Part shown: one piece after another, positions 32,942 through 42,393 of the stretch
Position numbering within the stretch: the stretch's first letter is position 1
Layout: each line of letters starts with the position of its first letter
Source of the DNA: Zooshikella harenae
GTDB taxonomy: Bacteria > Pseudomonadota > Gammaproteobacteria > Pseudomonadales > Zooshikellaceae
Direction of reading: 5' to 3'
Assembly (NCBI RefSeq): GCF_018837975.1
Contig: NZ_JAGSOY010000012.1
Location: 39,992-103,991, forward strand
DNA length: 64,000 nt
Notes under the pieces: generated by a model
The model's database searches: none
Seen by the model: the letters and a program-made list of their open reading frames with translations, nothing else
Told to the model about the DNA's origin: nothing
Position numbers and translations under genes: made by a program

Positions 32942-33094
32942 AGCAAGCGCCCTAAATTGGTTTTCAATCAATGACAACAAATGAATTCATTCAGCAAGCT
33001 TAGGCTATTTATTAAACGCTGATGGACGATAGATAAACCAAAGTTGTTGAATGAGGGTGCATAATACTGGCTGCTTCTTAATGTTATTTACGGA

Positions 33095-33125
33095 AATAAA
33101 AAAGGCGGATTGTTATCCGCCTTTT
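33095..33125 (-). terminator. Rho-independent terminator after fis
   Basis: An 11-bp perfect stem, AAAAGGCGGAT (33100-33110) and ATCCGCCTTTT (33115-33125), with a 4-base loop. Read on the minus strand it is followed by more T residues, so it ends the dusB-fis transcript just ahead of purH. Confidence 0.9.
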
Positions 33126-33139
33126 GTCGTTAGTTGTTA

Positions 33140-33460
33140 TCACAGTAACCCGTACTGTTTTAACTTTTTACGGAGTGTCCCTCGGTTTAGACCCAAAATA
33201 GCAGATGCTTTGGTTTGGTTACCTTTTACATGGGCCATGACCACTTCCAGTAAAGGTGCTTCAACTTCTGATAACACCATTTGATATACATCAGTTACGT
33301 CCTGGCCATCCAGATGGGAAAAATAATTAGCCAGGGATTTTTCCACGCTATCCCGCAGTGTCTGCGATTGTTGCTCAACCGGACTGGTTAAATGCTGGCG
33401 CAGAAGCGTGTTGTCAGTCGCGGAAGTGTGTTCTTTCATTATAATTTCAGATGCAGTCAT
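33140..33460 (-). CDS. fis: DNA-binding protein Fis
   Basis: Fis is a nucleoid-associated factor that bends DNA and tunes stable RNA and recombination sites. The 106-residue product has the C-terminal helix-turn-helix ([26 protein letters not shown], read in two parts: helices about 77-85 and 88-100), as in all Fis proteins. The N-terminal arm is less conserved. It overlaps the dusB stop by 4 bp (ATGA), the conserved dusB-fis operon, and is followed by a strong terminator. Confidence 0.96.
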   Translation of the reverse strand: MTASEIIMKEHTSATDNTLLRQHLTSPVEQQSQTLRDSVEKSLANYFSHLDGQDVTDVYQMVLSEVEAPLLEVVMAHVKGNQTKASAILGLNRGTLRKKLKQYGLL

Positions 33461-34446
33461 GCCGCAATGTCCTCTCCATTAAGTAAACGTTCAAAGTACT
33501 CCTGAACGCTTGCGCGCTGAGCGGCTGTGGTTTCCAGCTGGTTAAAATGCTGGCGGAACTTATTGCCACTTGCATGCGCCCTCAGATACCAACCTACATG
33601 TTTGCGTGCAATACGTATGCCCATATAGTCGCCATAGAACGTATATAGGTGGTTCAGATGATTAAGCAATATTGCTGCAACGTCATGTAGACTCGGCGGT
33701 GCTAAGAGTGAGTCTGTTTGCAAGTAATGAGAAATTTCCTGGAAAATCCAGGGTCGTCCTTGAGCTGCACGACCAATCATTACTGCATCAGCTCCGGTAT
33801 ACTCTAGTACGGCTTTTGCTTTTTCCGGTGAACAAATGTCACCGTTGGCAAACACAGGAATACTTACAGACTGTTTGATGGTCGCGATGGTATCGTATTC
33901 TGCTTCACCTTTGTAGCCACAAGCTCTTGTTCGACCATGAATGGCCAACGCTTGAATTCCACAATCTTCAGCGATTTTGGCAATTGTTACCCCATTACGG
34001 TGCTCAGGGCTCCAGCCAGTGCGAAATTTTAATGTAACAGGCACATCGACTGACTTGACGACAGCAGTGAGAATATCGCGAACTAATACTTCATCCTTTA
34101 GTAATGCTGATCCGGCCGCTTTATTACAGACTTTTTTGGCTGGACACCCCATGTTGATATCAATGATTTGAGCACCAGTTTCCTGATTAAGTCGAGCTGC
34201 GGTAGCCATCATATCAGGATCACCTCCGGCAATTTGAACTGCTCGGGGTTCAGCTTCCCCTTCATGATCGAGCCGTAGCCTGGATTTTCGACTGTTCCAT
34301 AGTTTTGTGTTGGCAGTCACCATTTCAGAGACGACAAGCCCTGCCCCTAATTGCTTGCATAATTGGCGAAAGGGTCGATCAGTTACTCCTGCCATTGGGG
34401 CAAGAATAACGGGTACGGATATTTTATAAGAACCAATTTGAAACAC
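33457..34446 (-). CDS. dusB: tRNA-dihydrouridine synthase B
   Basis: DusB is an FMN enzyme that reduces uridine 17 in the tRNA D-loop. A GTG at 34446 gives 329 residues starting [20 protein letters not shown], which matches the usual DusB start. A longer frame from 34494 adds 16 residues unlike the family. Visible motifs are [12 protein letters not shown], the catalytic-Cys loop [12 protein letters not shown], and the FMN-phosphate region [15 protein letters not shown]. It overlaps fis and is the first gene of that operon. Confidence 0.94.
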   Translation of the reverse strand: MFQIGSYKISVPVILAPMAGVTDRPFRQLCKQLGAGLVVSEMVTANTKLWNSRKSRLRLDHEGEAEPRAVQIAGGDPDMMATAARLNQETGAQIIDINMGCPAKKVCNKAAGSALLKDEVLVRDILTAVVKSVDVPVTLKFRTGWSPEHRNGVTIAKIAEDCGIQALAIHGRTRACGYKGEAEYDTIATIKQSVSIPVFANGDICSPEKAKAVLEYTGADAVMIGRAAQGRPWIFQEISHYLQTDSLLAPPSLHDVAAILLNHLNHLYTFYGDYMGIRIARKHVGWYLRAHASGNKFRQHFNQLETTAAQRASVQEYFERLLNGEDIAA

Positions 34447-34695
34447 GGGCCTTACCAATCTCAACAATGGGTGAAACTGGTGAATACACTTCACATGGTC
34501 GAGAAACTAGATTTGGTCAAAGTTTCGACAACTACAGTCGCTGTTCAGGATACCACCGATAACGTGGGGGGTCGCTATCATACTCTGTTGTGTTTTTCTT
34601 ATAAAGCAAAATTCACTAAAAAACTGGTTAAATTGAGAGCACTTGTGCAACAGCATGGACTTAATGATATGGATTAATATCAATAGAATTCAGGG

Positions 34696-36366
34696 CTATT
34701 TACGCTGTAAAAACGTCATATGGTAGTTAACAGCGCTAGGACCTGGGTCCACAATTTCAAAAGATAAGTGAATAGGAACACGAGCTGGCATTTCTTTTGA
34801 CCCTGCTAACTCCCCTGCAAGATAGTCTACAGGTTTAAACCCTCGAGATGCGATGACATTGTCATTAATATCAGAGAAGGTGAGTTTAATTGTGGGAAAA
34901 GGCTGAGCGAAGTTTGCCTGATTAAAAATTATGGCATCAATTAATAATGCGTTCGGATAACGAGGATGGCTTCTGACTAAAAGCTCGTTGCCTTTAATTT
35001 TGTTGATATCTATTCGAGTGGGCAGCTTACAGCCAACATAATGACAGGCTTTGGCGTAGTAAGGTCGGTAGCGCTCATCCTGTGCCAGCGCATCAAATTT
35101 AAACCAGCCATACTGCACTATAAGTCCTGCAACGAGGACTAAGTTGGCAAGTGTCCAAGCAGAAATTTTCCACCAGTTACGTTTTTCAGGAAGAACAAGC
35201 TCCAATGGATCTGATGCTAGCTCATTGAGTAAAAAAGAATTTTCAGCATCTGTTTCTGTCGCTGCAGGTTGTTCAATATCCTCAATAACAGGTTCATCTT
35301 CTTCCTCTGGTAATAATGTCTTTGGACGTTTTACTGGCTTGTTTTGCTTAGGTTTAGAAAGTGATGATTTTACAGAGCTCCCAGCTTTCTCTTTTGGCTC
35401 AGCACTAGGTAACGATGTTGCTGGTTGAGTTGGAGTTTCTTTACTGGAGCTTTTAATCCAATTGAAGGTTGGAGCAGAAGCAGTTTGATCTTCTGGTTGA
35501 GTAGCACTAGTGTTTGAGTCAGTCTGCTCCTGTTGCCTTGTATCAGGCATGTTGAATACATCAGCTGAGCTTGGTTCTGGTTTGGCTGTATTTCCTGTTG
35601 CTGGTACTTCGCTAATCGTTGTCGAAGTTGTAACCGCTGAGATAGATGATATTTGTGTATTGCTAGGCTGTGCATCTACCTGCTTTTGTGCTTCATTGGC
35701 CTGTATTGCTGGTAAAGGTTTAACTGTTTCAGGCTTAGTATCAGCTGTTTGTTGAGTGCTAAAGGGCAACGCTTGCTTAGACGATGTTTTTTCGTCTTGA
35801 TTTTCTTGAGTTGTAGGCTGAAACGTTGACTGAAATTGAGCCGACGTTTTAATAGTAGCTGCTTGTGAAGAATCATTACTCGTCGCATAAGCAGGTTGTA
35901 CTGCTTTTTTAGGCGAATGCGAAGGGCGAGCATTATTTTTTTCTTGAGACTTTTTAACACGAGCTTCCTCTAGCTCTTCTTCCTGTTCTAATTCAGCTAA
36001 TAAAGCGAGTGCCCAAGACTCGTCTACGTTATGGAATGAGTCTTCTTCTAAAGTAGGTGAAGTTGGAGTGTCAGGGGGAGAGGTTTGTTCAGTTTCTTCA
36101 GTTGAAGGTTCTTCCAGCTCTAATAAATCATCTTCAACATCAAAGGCACGTTGTAAGCCCTGGTCAAATCGAGTATTAGGGGTTGATGATTTTTCTGAAT
36201 ACCCTGCAAGTGTCGTCTGATTGTCTGGAATAAGGTAGTTAGTGGCTAAAAATACATGCATGCAAGAGCCGCAGCGTACTGAGCCATTCGCAGCATTCAG
36301 TTGACTTTTTGTAAGGCGGAAAGAGGTTCCGCACTGGGGACAGCGGGTTACCCAAGTACTCACCAT
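34696..36366 (-). CDS. DUF3426 family zinc-ribbon membrane protein
   Basis: A 556-residue protein. An N-terminal MJ0042-type zinc ribbon has CPQCGTSF and CGSC motifs (about 9-35). A long low-complexity linker follows (about 60-375), rich in Thr, Ser, Gln, Pro and Glu. One membrane helix (about 397-417, AWTLANLVLVAGLIVQYGWF) precedes a C-terminal DUF3426 domain (about 420-555). Proteins of this design sit between prmA and dusB in Pseudomonas-like genomes. The zinc ribbon would be cytoplasmic and the DUF3426 domain periplasmic. Function is unknown. Confidence 0.88.
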   Translation of the reverse strand: MVSTWVTRCPQCGTSFRLTKSQLNAANGSVRCGSCMHVFLATNYLIPDNQTTLAGYSEKSSTPNTRFDQGLQRAFDVEDDLLELEEPSTEETEQTSPPDTPTSPTLEEDSFHNVDESWALALLAELEQEEELEEARVKKSQEKNNARPSHSPKKAVQPAYATSNDSSQAATIKTSAQFQSTFQPTTQENQDEKTSSKQALPFSTQQTADTKPETVKPLPAIQANEAQKQVDAQPSNTQISSISAVTTSTTISEVPATGNTAKPEPSSADVFNMPDTRQQEQTDSNTSATQPEDQTASAPTFNWIKSSSKETPTQPATSLPSAEPKEKAGSSVKSSLSKPKQNKPVKRPKTLLPEEEDEPVIEDIEQPAATETDAENSFLLNELASDPLELVLPEKRNWWKISAWTLANLVLVAGLIVQYGWFKFDALAQDERYRPYYAKACHYVGCKLPTRIDINKIKGNELLVRSHPRYPNALLIDAIIFNQANFAQPFPTIKLTFSDINDNVIASRGFKPVDYLAGELAGSKEMPARVPIHLSFEIVDPGPSAVNYHMTFLQRK

Positions 36367-36520
36367 AGATGCATGTAGCCCTAACCAAAGATCGTCAAAA
36401 TTTAAAATGTCTTGCTAAAAGGAGTAAAAAAATATAATTCAGCCACGGTATACTTTAAGTTAGACGCTTTTAAAGCTCTGTGGAACCTGCTTATTTGACA
36501 GTCTAACAAGGTTATACCAA

Positions 36521-37411
36521 TTAACGTGTGGCAGCTTTTCGTCCAGCCAGACAAACCCAACCTTCCTGGGTTTTGAAATACTCCAGCGTAAACCAAGGTG
36601 CATACGCTGCAATAACTTGATCCGCTTGTTCCATTAAAATACCAGATAACGCAATTAAACCATTGGTTTTGACAAGTGGTGCAAGTTTTGGTGCCAAATC
36701 AATTAATGGTTTTGCTAAAATATTAGCCACTAATACATCGGTTGTCGTATTAGGAAAGTCATTTGGAAGATAAATGTGTAACTGCTCAGGGTTGATATGA
36801 TTGCGTTGAGCATTATCTGCCGTGGCTTGCAATGCCTGTGGATCATTATCAACCGCCATGACTTGCTTTGCACCAAGTAATAATGATGCGATAGCTAAAA
36901 TACCTGAGCCACAGCCATAGTCGATGACATCGCGTTGGCTAAGGTTTTGTGTATCTAACCAGGACAAACACATTGCTGTTGTTGGGTGTGTCCCTGTACC
37001 AAACGCTAAACCTGGATCAAGTCGAAGATTGACTGCCTCTGGCTGAGGCGGTTCTAGCCAACTGGGACAAATCCATAAACGCTCACCAAATTGCATTGGG
37101 TGGTATTGTCCCATCCATTCTCTTTCCCAATCTTTATCTTCAACTATTTCGACTCGGTATTGGGGCATTACCTCAGGAGAAAAGTAATTTTCCAAACTGG
37201 CTATCACAAGTTCCATTGGGGTGTTTGCAGTAAAAAGACCAATAAGAACTGTTTTCTCCCAAAGAGGTGTAGTACCAAGTTCAGGTTCGTAAACAGGCTT
37301 GTCTTGGGCATCTTCATAAGAGACCGAACAAGCACCTAGTGCCAGTAACTGGTCTTCAAGTTCGTCAACCATTTTCGGGTTAACTTCTAGCTTTATTTGA
37401 ACCCAAGACAT
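36521..37411 (-). CDS. prmA: Ribosomal protein L11 methyltransferase
   Basis: PrmA trimethylates several amino groups of ribosomal protein L11. The 296-residue protein has an N-terminal substrate domain and a Rossmann SAM domain with DYGCGSGILAIAS (motif I) and AVDNDPQAL. The LVANILAKPL segment matches the post-II NPP-like motif of this family. The start MSWVQIKLEVN is typical, with AAGGTTACTCGT upstream. It stands between accC and the DUF3426 gene, the common gammaproteobacterial order. Confidence 0.96.
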   Translation of the reverse strand: MSWVQIKLEVNPKMVDELEDQLLALGACSVSYEDAQDKPVYEPELGTTPLWEKTVLIGLFTANTPMELVIASLENYFSPEVMPQYRVEIVEDKDWEREWMGQYHPMQFGERLWICPSWLEPPQPEAVNLRLDPGLAFGTGTHPTTAMCLSWLDTQNLSQRDVIDYGCGSGILAIASLLLGAKQVMAVDNDPQALQATADNAQRNHINPEQLHIYLPNDFPNTTTDVLVANILAKPLIDLAPKLAPLVKTNGLIALSGILMEQADQVIAAYAPWFTLEYFKTQEGWVCLAGRKAATR

Positions 37412-37483
37412 ACGAGTAACCTTAATTTATGATTTTGCCGGGCAGGGTAAGGATAAATTCATGGTAAGTAAAGAGGAAGGAAC

Positions 37484-37556
37484 AACAGGCTGATAGCCTG
37501 TTATGCCAGTTTTAACTATCTGCCATTTTCTTATTAAATTGAGAAAATGGCAGATA
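37484..37556. terminator. Two inverted repeats after accC
   Basis: The first has arms AACAGGC (37484-37490) and GCCTGTT (37496-37502). The second is a perfect 15-bp stem, 37517-37531 with 37542-37556, only 7 bp after the accC stop. Neither has a clear T-run on the minus strand, but together they probably end or stabilise the accBC transcript. Confidence 0.55.
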
Positions 37557-37563
37557 TATCCAT

Positions 37564-38904
37564 TTAGCGAGACAATTTTTGCTCAAGGTAGTGAATATTG
37601 ACACCACCTGCAGCGAAGTTGCTATCTCGCATTAGGTCCATATGCAAAGGTGTGTTGGTACGTATGCCATGCACAACAAGCTCATCAAGCGCATTCCGCA
37701 TTCTTTTGATGGCTTCTTCACGATCTCCACCGTAAGCAATAAGCTTGGCAATTAATGAGTCGTAATAAGGGGGAACCGTGTAACCAGTGTAAAGGTGTGA
37801 ATCAACACGAATTCCATAGCCTCCAGGTGCATGAAAATGCTTTACAGGACCTGGTGACGGCATAAATGTTTTTGGGTCTTCAGCATTAATCCGACACTCA
37901 ATAGCATGGCCACTAATGGTGATATCCTCCTGACGAAAGGATAAAGGCTCTCCACTGGCAATTTTGAGCTGTTCTTTAACTATATCAACGCCAGTGACTA
38001 TTTCAGAAACGGGGTGCTCTACCTGAACCCGAGTATTCATTTCAATAAAATAGAAGTGGTCATCTTGATAAAGAAACTCAAAGGTACCAGCGCCACGATA
38101 GCCAATATCAACACAGGCTTTTACGCAGCGCATAGCAATATCATTGCGTAAGTTGTCAGGGATGCCTGGTGCCGGTGCTTCTTCAATTACTTTTTGATGG
38201 CGTCTCTGTAGCGAGCAGTCTCTATCTCCCAGATGTATTGCGCTGCCTTGGCCATCCGCTAATATCTGGATTTCAACGTGGCGAGGTCTCTCTAAGTACT
38301 TTTCTAAGTACACCATGCCATTACCAAAAGCAGCAAGCGCTTCAGACTGTGTCACACTGACAGCATTGAGTAAGTGGGCTTCGCTGTGGACAACACGCAT
38401 ACCACGTCCACCACCACCACCTGATGCTTTTACTATAACGGGATAGCCAATTTCTCGGGCAATTTGCAGAGTACGTTCTTTGTCATCTGTGAGTGGGCCA
38501 TCAGAACCAGGAACAGTGGGTACACCTGCTTTTTGCATTGCTTTAATAGCGGATACTTTGTCGCCCATTAGACGAATAACATCAGCAGTCGGACCAATAA
38601 ACTTAAAGCCACTCTTCTCAACTTGTTCTGCAAAATCTGCATTTTCCGCCAAAAATCCATAGCCAGGGTGAATGGCAACTGCATCAGTAACCTCTGCGGC
38701 ACTGATGATAGCGGGGATGTTCAAGTAGCTACCGGCAGGGTTATTTGGGCCAATACATACTGTTTCATCTGCTAGTCGAACATGCATTAAGGATTCGTCG
38801 GCCTTTGAATGAACTGCGACGGTTTTAATGCCGAGTTCTTTACAGGCGCGCAGAATCCGTAGTGCAATTTCACCACGGTTGGCAATCAGCACTTTTTCCA
38901 ACAT
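37564..38904 (-). CDS. accC: Biotin carboxylase subunit of acetyl-CoA carboxylase
   Basis: AccC carboxylates the biotin carried by AccB using ATP and bicarbonate, the first step of fatty acid synthesis. The 446-residue protein begins [20 protein letters not shown]. It has the ATP-grasp glycine loop [12 protein letters not shown], the metal-binding [14 protein letters not shown] and the EAPAPG segment. Length is normal. It lies 44 bp after accB on the same strand, the standard accB-accC operon. Confidence 0.98.
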   Translation of the reverse strand: MLEKVLIANRGEIALRILRACKELGIKTVAVHSKADESLMHVRLADETVCIGPNNPAGSYLNIPAIISAAEVTDAVAIHPGYGFLAENADFAEQVEKSGFKFIGPTADVIRLMGDKVSAIKAMQKAGVPTVPGSDGPLTDDKERTLQIAREIGYPVIVKASGGGGGRGMRVVHSEAHLLNAVSVTQSEALAAFGNGMVYLEKYLERPRHVEIQILADGQGSAIHLGDRDCSLQRRHQKVIEEAPAPGIPDNLRNDIAMRCVKACVDIGYRGAGTFEFLYQDDHFYFIEMNTRVQVEHPVSEIVTGVDIVKEQLKIASGEPLSFRQEDITISGHAIECRINAEDPKTFMPSPGPVKHFHAPGGYGIRVDSHLYTGYTVPPYYDSLIAKLIAYGGDREEAIKRMRNALDELVVHGIRTNTPLHMDLMRDSNFAAGGVNIHYLEQKLSR

Positions 38905-38948
38905 GATGTTGATCCTGCGTTGTTAGTTGTGTTGAAAGCATTAAGCGC

Positions 38949-39431
38949 TTAGACGATTGTCACCAGAGGTTGGTCAAATTCAACAGGCTGGCCATTTTCA
39001 ACCAAAATAGCTTCAACAGTACCTGTTTTGTCTGACTCTATTTGGTTCATCATTTTCATCGCTTCAACGATACACAACACATCACCTACTTTGACATGCT
39101 GTCCAACCTCTATAAAAGCTGGGGAACTTGGTGATGGTGCGCGATAAAATGTGCCAACCATGGGTGAATGAACGGTATGGCCATTAAGCACTGGTTTTTC
39201 AGGCTTGTCTTCAGCGGGTTTAGCCTCCGCAGTGGCGGGGATAGCAGCAGTAGATGCTGTTGCCATTGGCATTGTTGGCTGTAAGTGTGCTGCTGCATAA
39301 GTCGGTGCTATAGGTATAGGATTAGAATGACGGCTAATCCGTACAGACTCTTCACCCTCTTTTATTTCCAGTTCGTCGATACCGGATTCTTCCAGTAACT
39401 CAATGAGTTTTTTGACTTTTCTAATATCCAT
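38949..39431 (-). CDS. accB: Biotin carboxyl carrier protein
   Basis: AccB carries the biotin shuttled between AccC and the carboxyltransferase. The ATG at 39431 gives 160 residues starting [17 protein letters not shown]; an in-frame TTG 6 codons upstream is less likely. An Ala/Pro/Thr-rich linker (about 45-80) precedes the biotinyl domain (about 83-160). Its target lysine lies in EAMKMMNQI. It lies 27 bp after aroQ and before accC. Confidence 0.97.
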   Translation of the reverse strand: MDIRKVKKLIELLEESGIDELEIKEGEESVRISRHSNPIPIAPTYAAAHLQPTMPMATASTAAIPATAEAKPAEDKPEKPVLNGHTVHSPMVGTFYRAPSPSSPAFIEVGQHVKVGDVLCIVEAMKMMNQIESDKTGTVEAILVENGQPVEFDQPLVTIV

Positions 39432-39458
39432 AGTCTGTGCTCTCTTCAAGCTAGCAAT

Positions 39459-39911
39459 TTAGTCAAGTGCAAGGTTCTCTATGTGGCGTATAGCAGCAAG
39501 CAAAGCCAACTCATAACCTTGTGCACCTAATCCACATATCACCCCTTTCGCAACATCAGAAAAGTAAGACTGATGTCGAAAATGCTCTCTTTGGTAAACA
39601 TTGGATAGGTGAATTTCAATAAATGGAATATTGACCCCTAATAATGCATCGCGTAATGCGACACTCGTATGCGTAAATGCCGCAGGATTAATGATGATGA
39701 AATGAATACCTTCATTCGCGGCATCATGAATACGGTCAATCAGTTCATACTCTGCATTACTTTGCATTGCCTGCAGGTGGTGGCCATGTTCCAAAGCAAG
39801 TGTTGTTAATGTCTGGTTAATATCGTCAAGTGTCGTTGACCCATAAATTGTGGGTTCTCTTTTACCCAGCAAATTAAGGTTAGGTCCATGGAGAACAAGA
39901 ATGGTTGCCAT
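39459..39911 (-). CDS. aroQ: Type II 3-dehydroquinate dehydratase
   Basis: AroQ dehydrates 3-dehydroquinate in the shikimate pathway as a dodecamer. The start at 39911 gives 150 residues with [20 protein letters not shown], the signature of the type II enzyme. The [18 protein letters not shown] and [18 protein letters not shown] segments carry the catalytic Asn and His. An in-frame start 5 codons upstream is not family-like. aroQ heads the aroQ-accB-accC operon, a common arrangement. Confidence 0.96.
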   Translation of the reverse strand: MATILVLHGPNLNLLGKREPTIYGSTTLDDINQTLTTLALEHGHHLQAMQSNAEYELIDRIHDAANEGIHFIIINPAAFTHTSVALRDALLGVNIPFIEIHLSNVYQREHFRHQSYFSDVAKGVICGLGAQGYELALLAAIRHIENLALD

Positions 39912-40298
39912 AGAGAGAGCCCCCAAATTATCTTGGTTGTCCCCAGAAGAAGTAAACTGAGGGGTTTAGAATATTTACATTTGTGTGAGTGTGTAAGCCC
40001 TTGAAAGCTGGCTAGTATAGTTAGCCGGTATTCTTGATCTATAGTTGCACAAGAACGTGTCATTACATATTTAATGACAGTTGATGTTTAACTGCTCAGA
40101 CTTACAACGAACTTGCTGACGATAATGATAAGGCGCAGATTCTGCCTGAAAGAAAAAGAACTGTCCAGTTATCGTCTGTTACTGCACGTTACCGCCATAA
40201 TGAATGCCAATTTATATGTTTTCCTGCAAGATAGTTAATAAATAACTACACGTTAGCCGCTATTGTTTACTTTCTATTGAACTTGGCTTGAATTGTCG
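39912..40298. other. Intergenic region upstream of aroQ-accBC
   Basis: 387 bp without a gene between the dsbD stop and the aroQ start, both minus strand. It must hold the aroQ-accB-accC promoter. A dyad at 40058-40079 (arms TGTCATTA and TAATGACA, 6-base spacer) stands out. I see no riboswitch or RNA gene here. Confidence 0.5.
40058..40079. promoter_or_regulatory. Operator-like dyad upstream of aroQ-accBC
   Basis: Perfect 8-bp arms TGTCATTA (40058-40065) and TAATGACA (40072-40079) around 6 bases, about 150 bp ahead of the aroQ start. The size and spacing resemble a homodimeric repressor site. No protein can be assigned. Confidence 0.35.
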
Positions 40299-42206
40299 TC
40301 AATTGAGCATTGAACTTAGACGATCTTTTAAAGACTGGGCTGTAATGTCACCTTGTAAGCGAAGAGTGGAGAGTTCATTACCTTGTTGATCAAAAAAAAG
40401 CAAGGCTGGAGGACCAAACAAACCGTATTGTTTTAACAGAGAGCTATGGTCTGTTGTGTTGTCAGTAATATCGGCTTTGACCAGCATAAACTGGCTTAAT
40501 AAAGCATTAACTTCGGGCTTCGTTAACACATCTCGTTCAATGACTTTGCAGGAAATACACCAATCGGCGTAGATGTCGACTAAAATTGGTTTCTTTTGGG
40601 TGCTGGCCTGAGTGATGGCCTGAGTGAGCTGTTGGGTTGATGTTACTGTTGTGAAGTTTGTTCGTTGAGTGGCTAGCTTTTCAGAGGTAGTTGCTAGAGG
40701 TCTTAGTGGATCATGATTACCTTGTGCTGCACCAATAATGAGCGTTGATCCATAAATTAGTAGGATAATGCCAACTCCTTGGCATAAGGCGCTCAACCGG
40801 GTCTTTAGTGAAAAGTTGAGAGCTCCAAGGTAAATTGCACTGCAAATTAATAAAGCTGCCCACAGCATAAGTGTGAGTGGGCCAGGGATTAACCTTTCTA
40901 AGAGCCATATAGCTACACCCAGTAATAGAACCCCAAAAACCGCTTTAACCGCATTCATCCAGTTACCCGCTTTGGGTAATAGTTTTGCGCCTCCTGCTCC
41001 GATAAGCAGTAGAGGAATACCCATGCCAACACTTAAACTAAATAAGCTAATGGCGCCTAAAGTGGCATCACCTGTCTGGGAGATAAATAACAGAATGCCT
41101 ATGAGTGGTGCAGAAACACAAGGAGAAACAAGTAAACTAGAGAAAACCCCCATAAAACCTGCACTGAGATAGCTGCCTCCCTGTTGCTTACTCATTACGC
41201 GATCAAGCCTGTCTCTTACAACCTGAGGTAACTGAAGTTCATAAAAGCCAAACATAGCCAGTGCTAGAAAAACGAACAATAAGGCAAAAGGAATGAGTAG
41301 CCAGGGTGACTGGAACTGGGCCTGGAGGTTGTAGTCTGCTCCCAGTGAGCCCATCAGTGAACCAACAATGGTGTATGTTATGGCCATACCAAGTACAAAA
41401 CAAAAGCTTAGACAGATGGACTGGCGTTGAGATAGCTGGCCGCGTTGGTGCTCACCAACAATGATGCTGGATAATATGGGCATCATAGGGAAAACGCAGG
41501 GGGTGAAGCTAAGACCCAAACCTGCGACAGCAAACATGAGAATAATCCAAAACCAATTACCTGAACTTAATAGCTCTGTATATTCTGCTTCAAGAGACGA
41601 ACTGGCAGCAACAGGTGCCGTCGAAGCAGGGATGATGCGTGTGTTGGGTATCGTTTGAGAGGATGCTGTATTTATCTGGGGCTGATCTGTGGAGGTTGTT
41701 GGTGAGGCATTGCCTGTTGGAGGTTGAGGGGTTAGTGCCAAGTTTTCAGTATGGGGAGGGTAGCAAAGTCCTTTTTGAGCACATCCTTGGAATGTGGCTG
41801 CTAAAGAGAGTAAGTCTGTTTGCTGATTCAAGGGAAGCTTGATGGTGACATCATGCTCAAAAACTTCTACCTCTTTTTGTTGGAAAGGATCAAACTTGAC
41901 CTTTCCTGTTGGCATAATTGGAGCTGTATAGTTAATTCCTTCATCTTGAATCGCAAAGCGAAATCGGCCTTTGTAAAGGTAATGCTCTGGAGTGACTCTA
42001 AAAGTTATATAAGCCGTTTCGCCGTCAACATAGCCCTGAATTTGAAAGGCTTCTTCAACAGGTAAAAACTCACTGTTTTCGGTGGTATTGAATGAGTTGC
42101 TAAAAGGTGAGCGGTCAAATAAGCCTTCACTGTGTGTTAGTGGACTCAAAAGTCCTAATAAAAGTAGTAAAGAAGCAAGTTGCAGGAGGGGAGGGCTTTT
42201 TTTCAT
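40299..42206 (-). CDS. dsbD: Thiol:disulfide interchange protein DsbD
   Basis: DsbD carries electrons from cytoplasmic thioredoxin across the inner membrane to periplasmic thiol reductases. The 635-residue precursor has a signal peptide (about 1-26) and the periplasmic alpha domain with FQGCAQKGLCYPP holding its cysteine pair. A central eight-helix membrane domain (about 210-500) carries cysteines in SFTPCVFPMMPIL and SPCVSAPLIG. The C-terminal thioredoxin-like gamma domain carries ADWCISCKVIE. All six redox cysteines are present. Confidence 0.95.
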   Translation of the reverse strand: MKKSPPLLQLASLLLLLGLLSPLTHSEGLFDRSPFSNSFNTTENSEFLPVEEAFQIQGYVDGETAYITFRVTPEHYLYKGRFRFAIQDEGINYTAPIMPTGKVKFDPFQQKEVEVFEHDVTIKLPLNQQTDLLSLAATFQGCAQKGLCYPPHTENLALTPQPPTGNASPTTSTDQPQINTASSQTIPNTRIIPASTAPVAASSSLEAEYTELLSSGNWFWIILMFAVAGLGLSFTPCVFPMMPILSSIIVGEHQRGQLSQRQSICLSFCFVLGMAITYTIVGSLMGSLGADYNLQAQFQSPWLLIPFALLFVFLALAMFGFYELQLPQVVRDRLDRVMSKQQGGSYLSAGFMGVFSSLLVSPCVSAPLIGILLFISQTGDATLGAISLFSLSVGMGIPLLLIGAGGAKLLPKAGNWMNAVKAVFGVLLLGVAIWLLERLIPGPLTLMLWAALLICSAIYLGALNFSLKTRLSALCQGVGIILLIYGSTLIIGAAQGNHDPLRPLATTSEKLATQRTNFTTVTSTQQLTQAITQASTQKKPILVDIYADWCISCKVIERDVLTKPEVNALLSQFMLVKADITDNTTDHSSLLKQYGLFGPPALLFFDQQGNELSTLRLQGDITAQSLKDRLSSMLN

Positions 42207-42393
42207 TGGTTATTGGGTTCCGTCACCATAAATGTTTGAGGTTTTGACTTGCGGCCTTTTGCTGAGTTCCTGATGCTATACAGATTAACATAAACGCGTA
42301 TGTAAATGCTTTATAGTATTAGGGGGATGTTAATAAGTTACTGCGTAGTCACTATGTTATGGACCGTATGCAACTTAAAAAACTTGCAGGATA

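Noticed and set aside
34495..34677. Plus-strand 60-residue frame between dusB and the DUF3426 gene
   Set aside because: No ribosome site, antisense context in the expected dusB promoter region, and no family resemblance.
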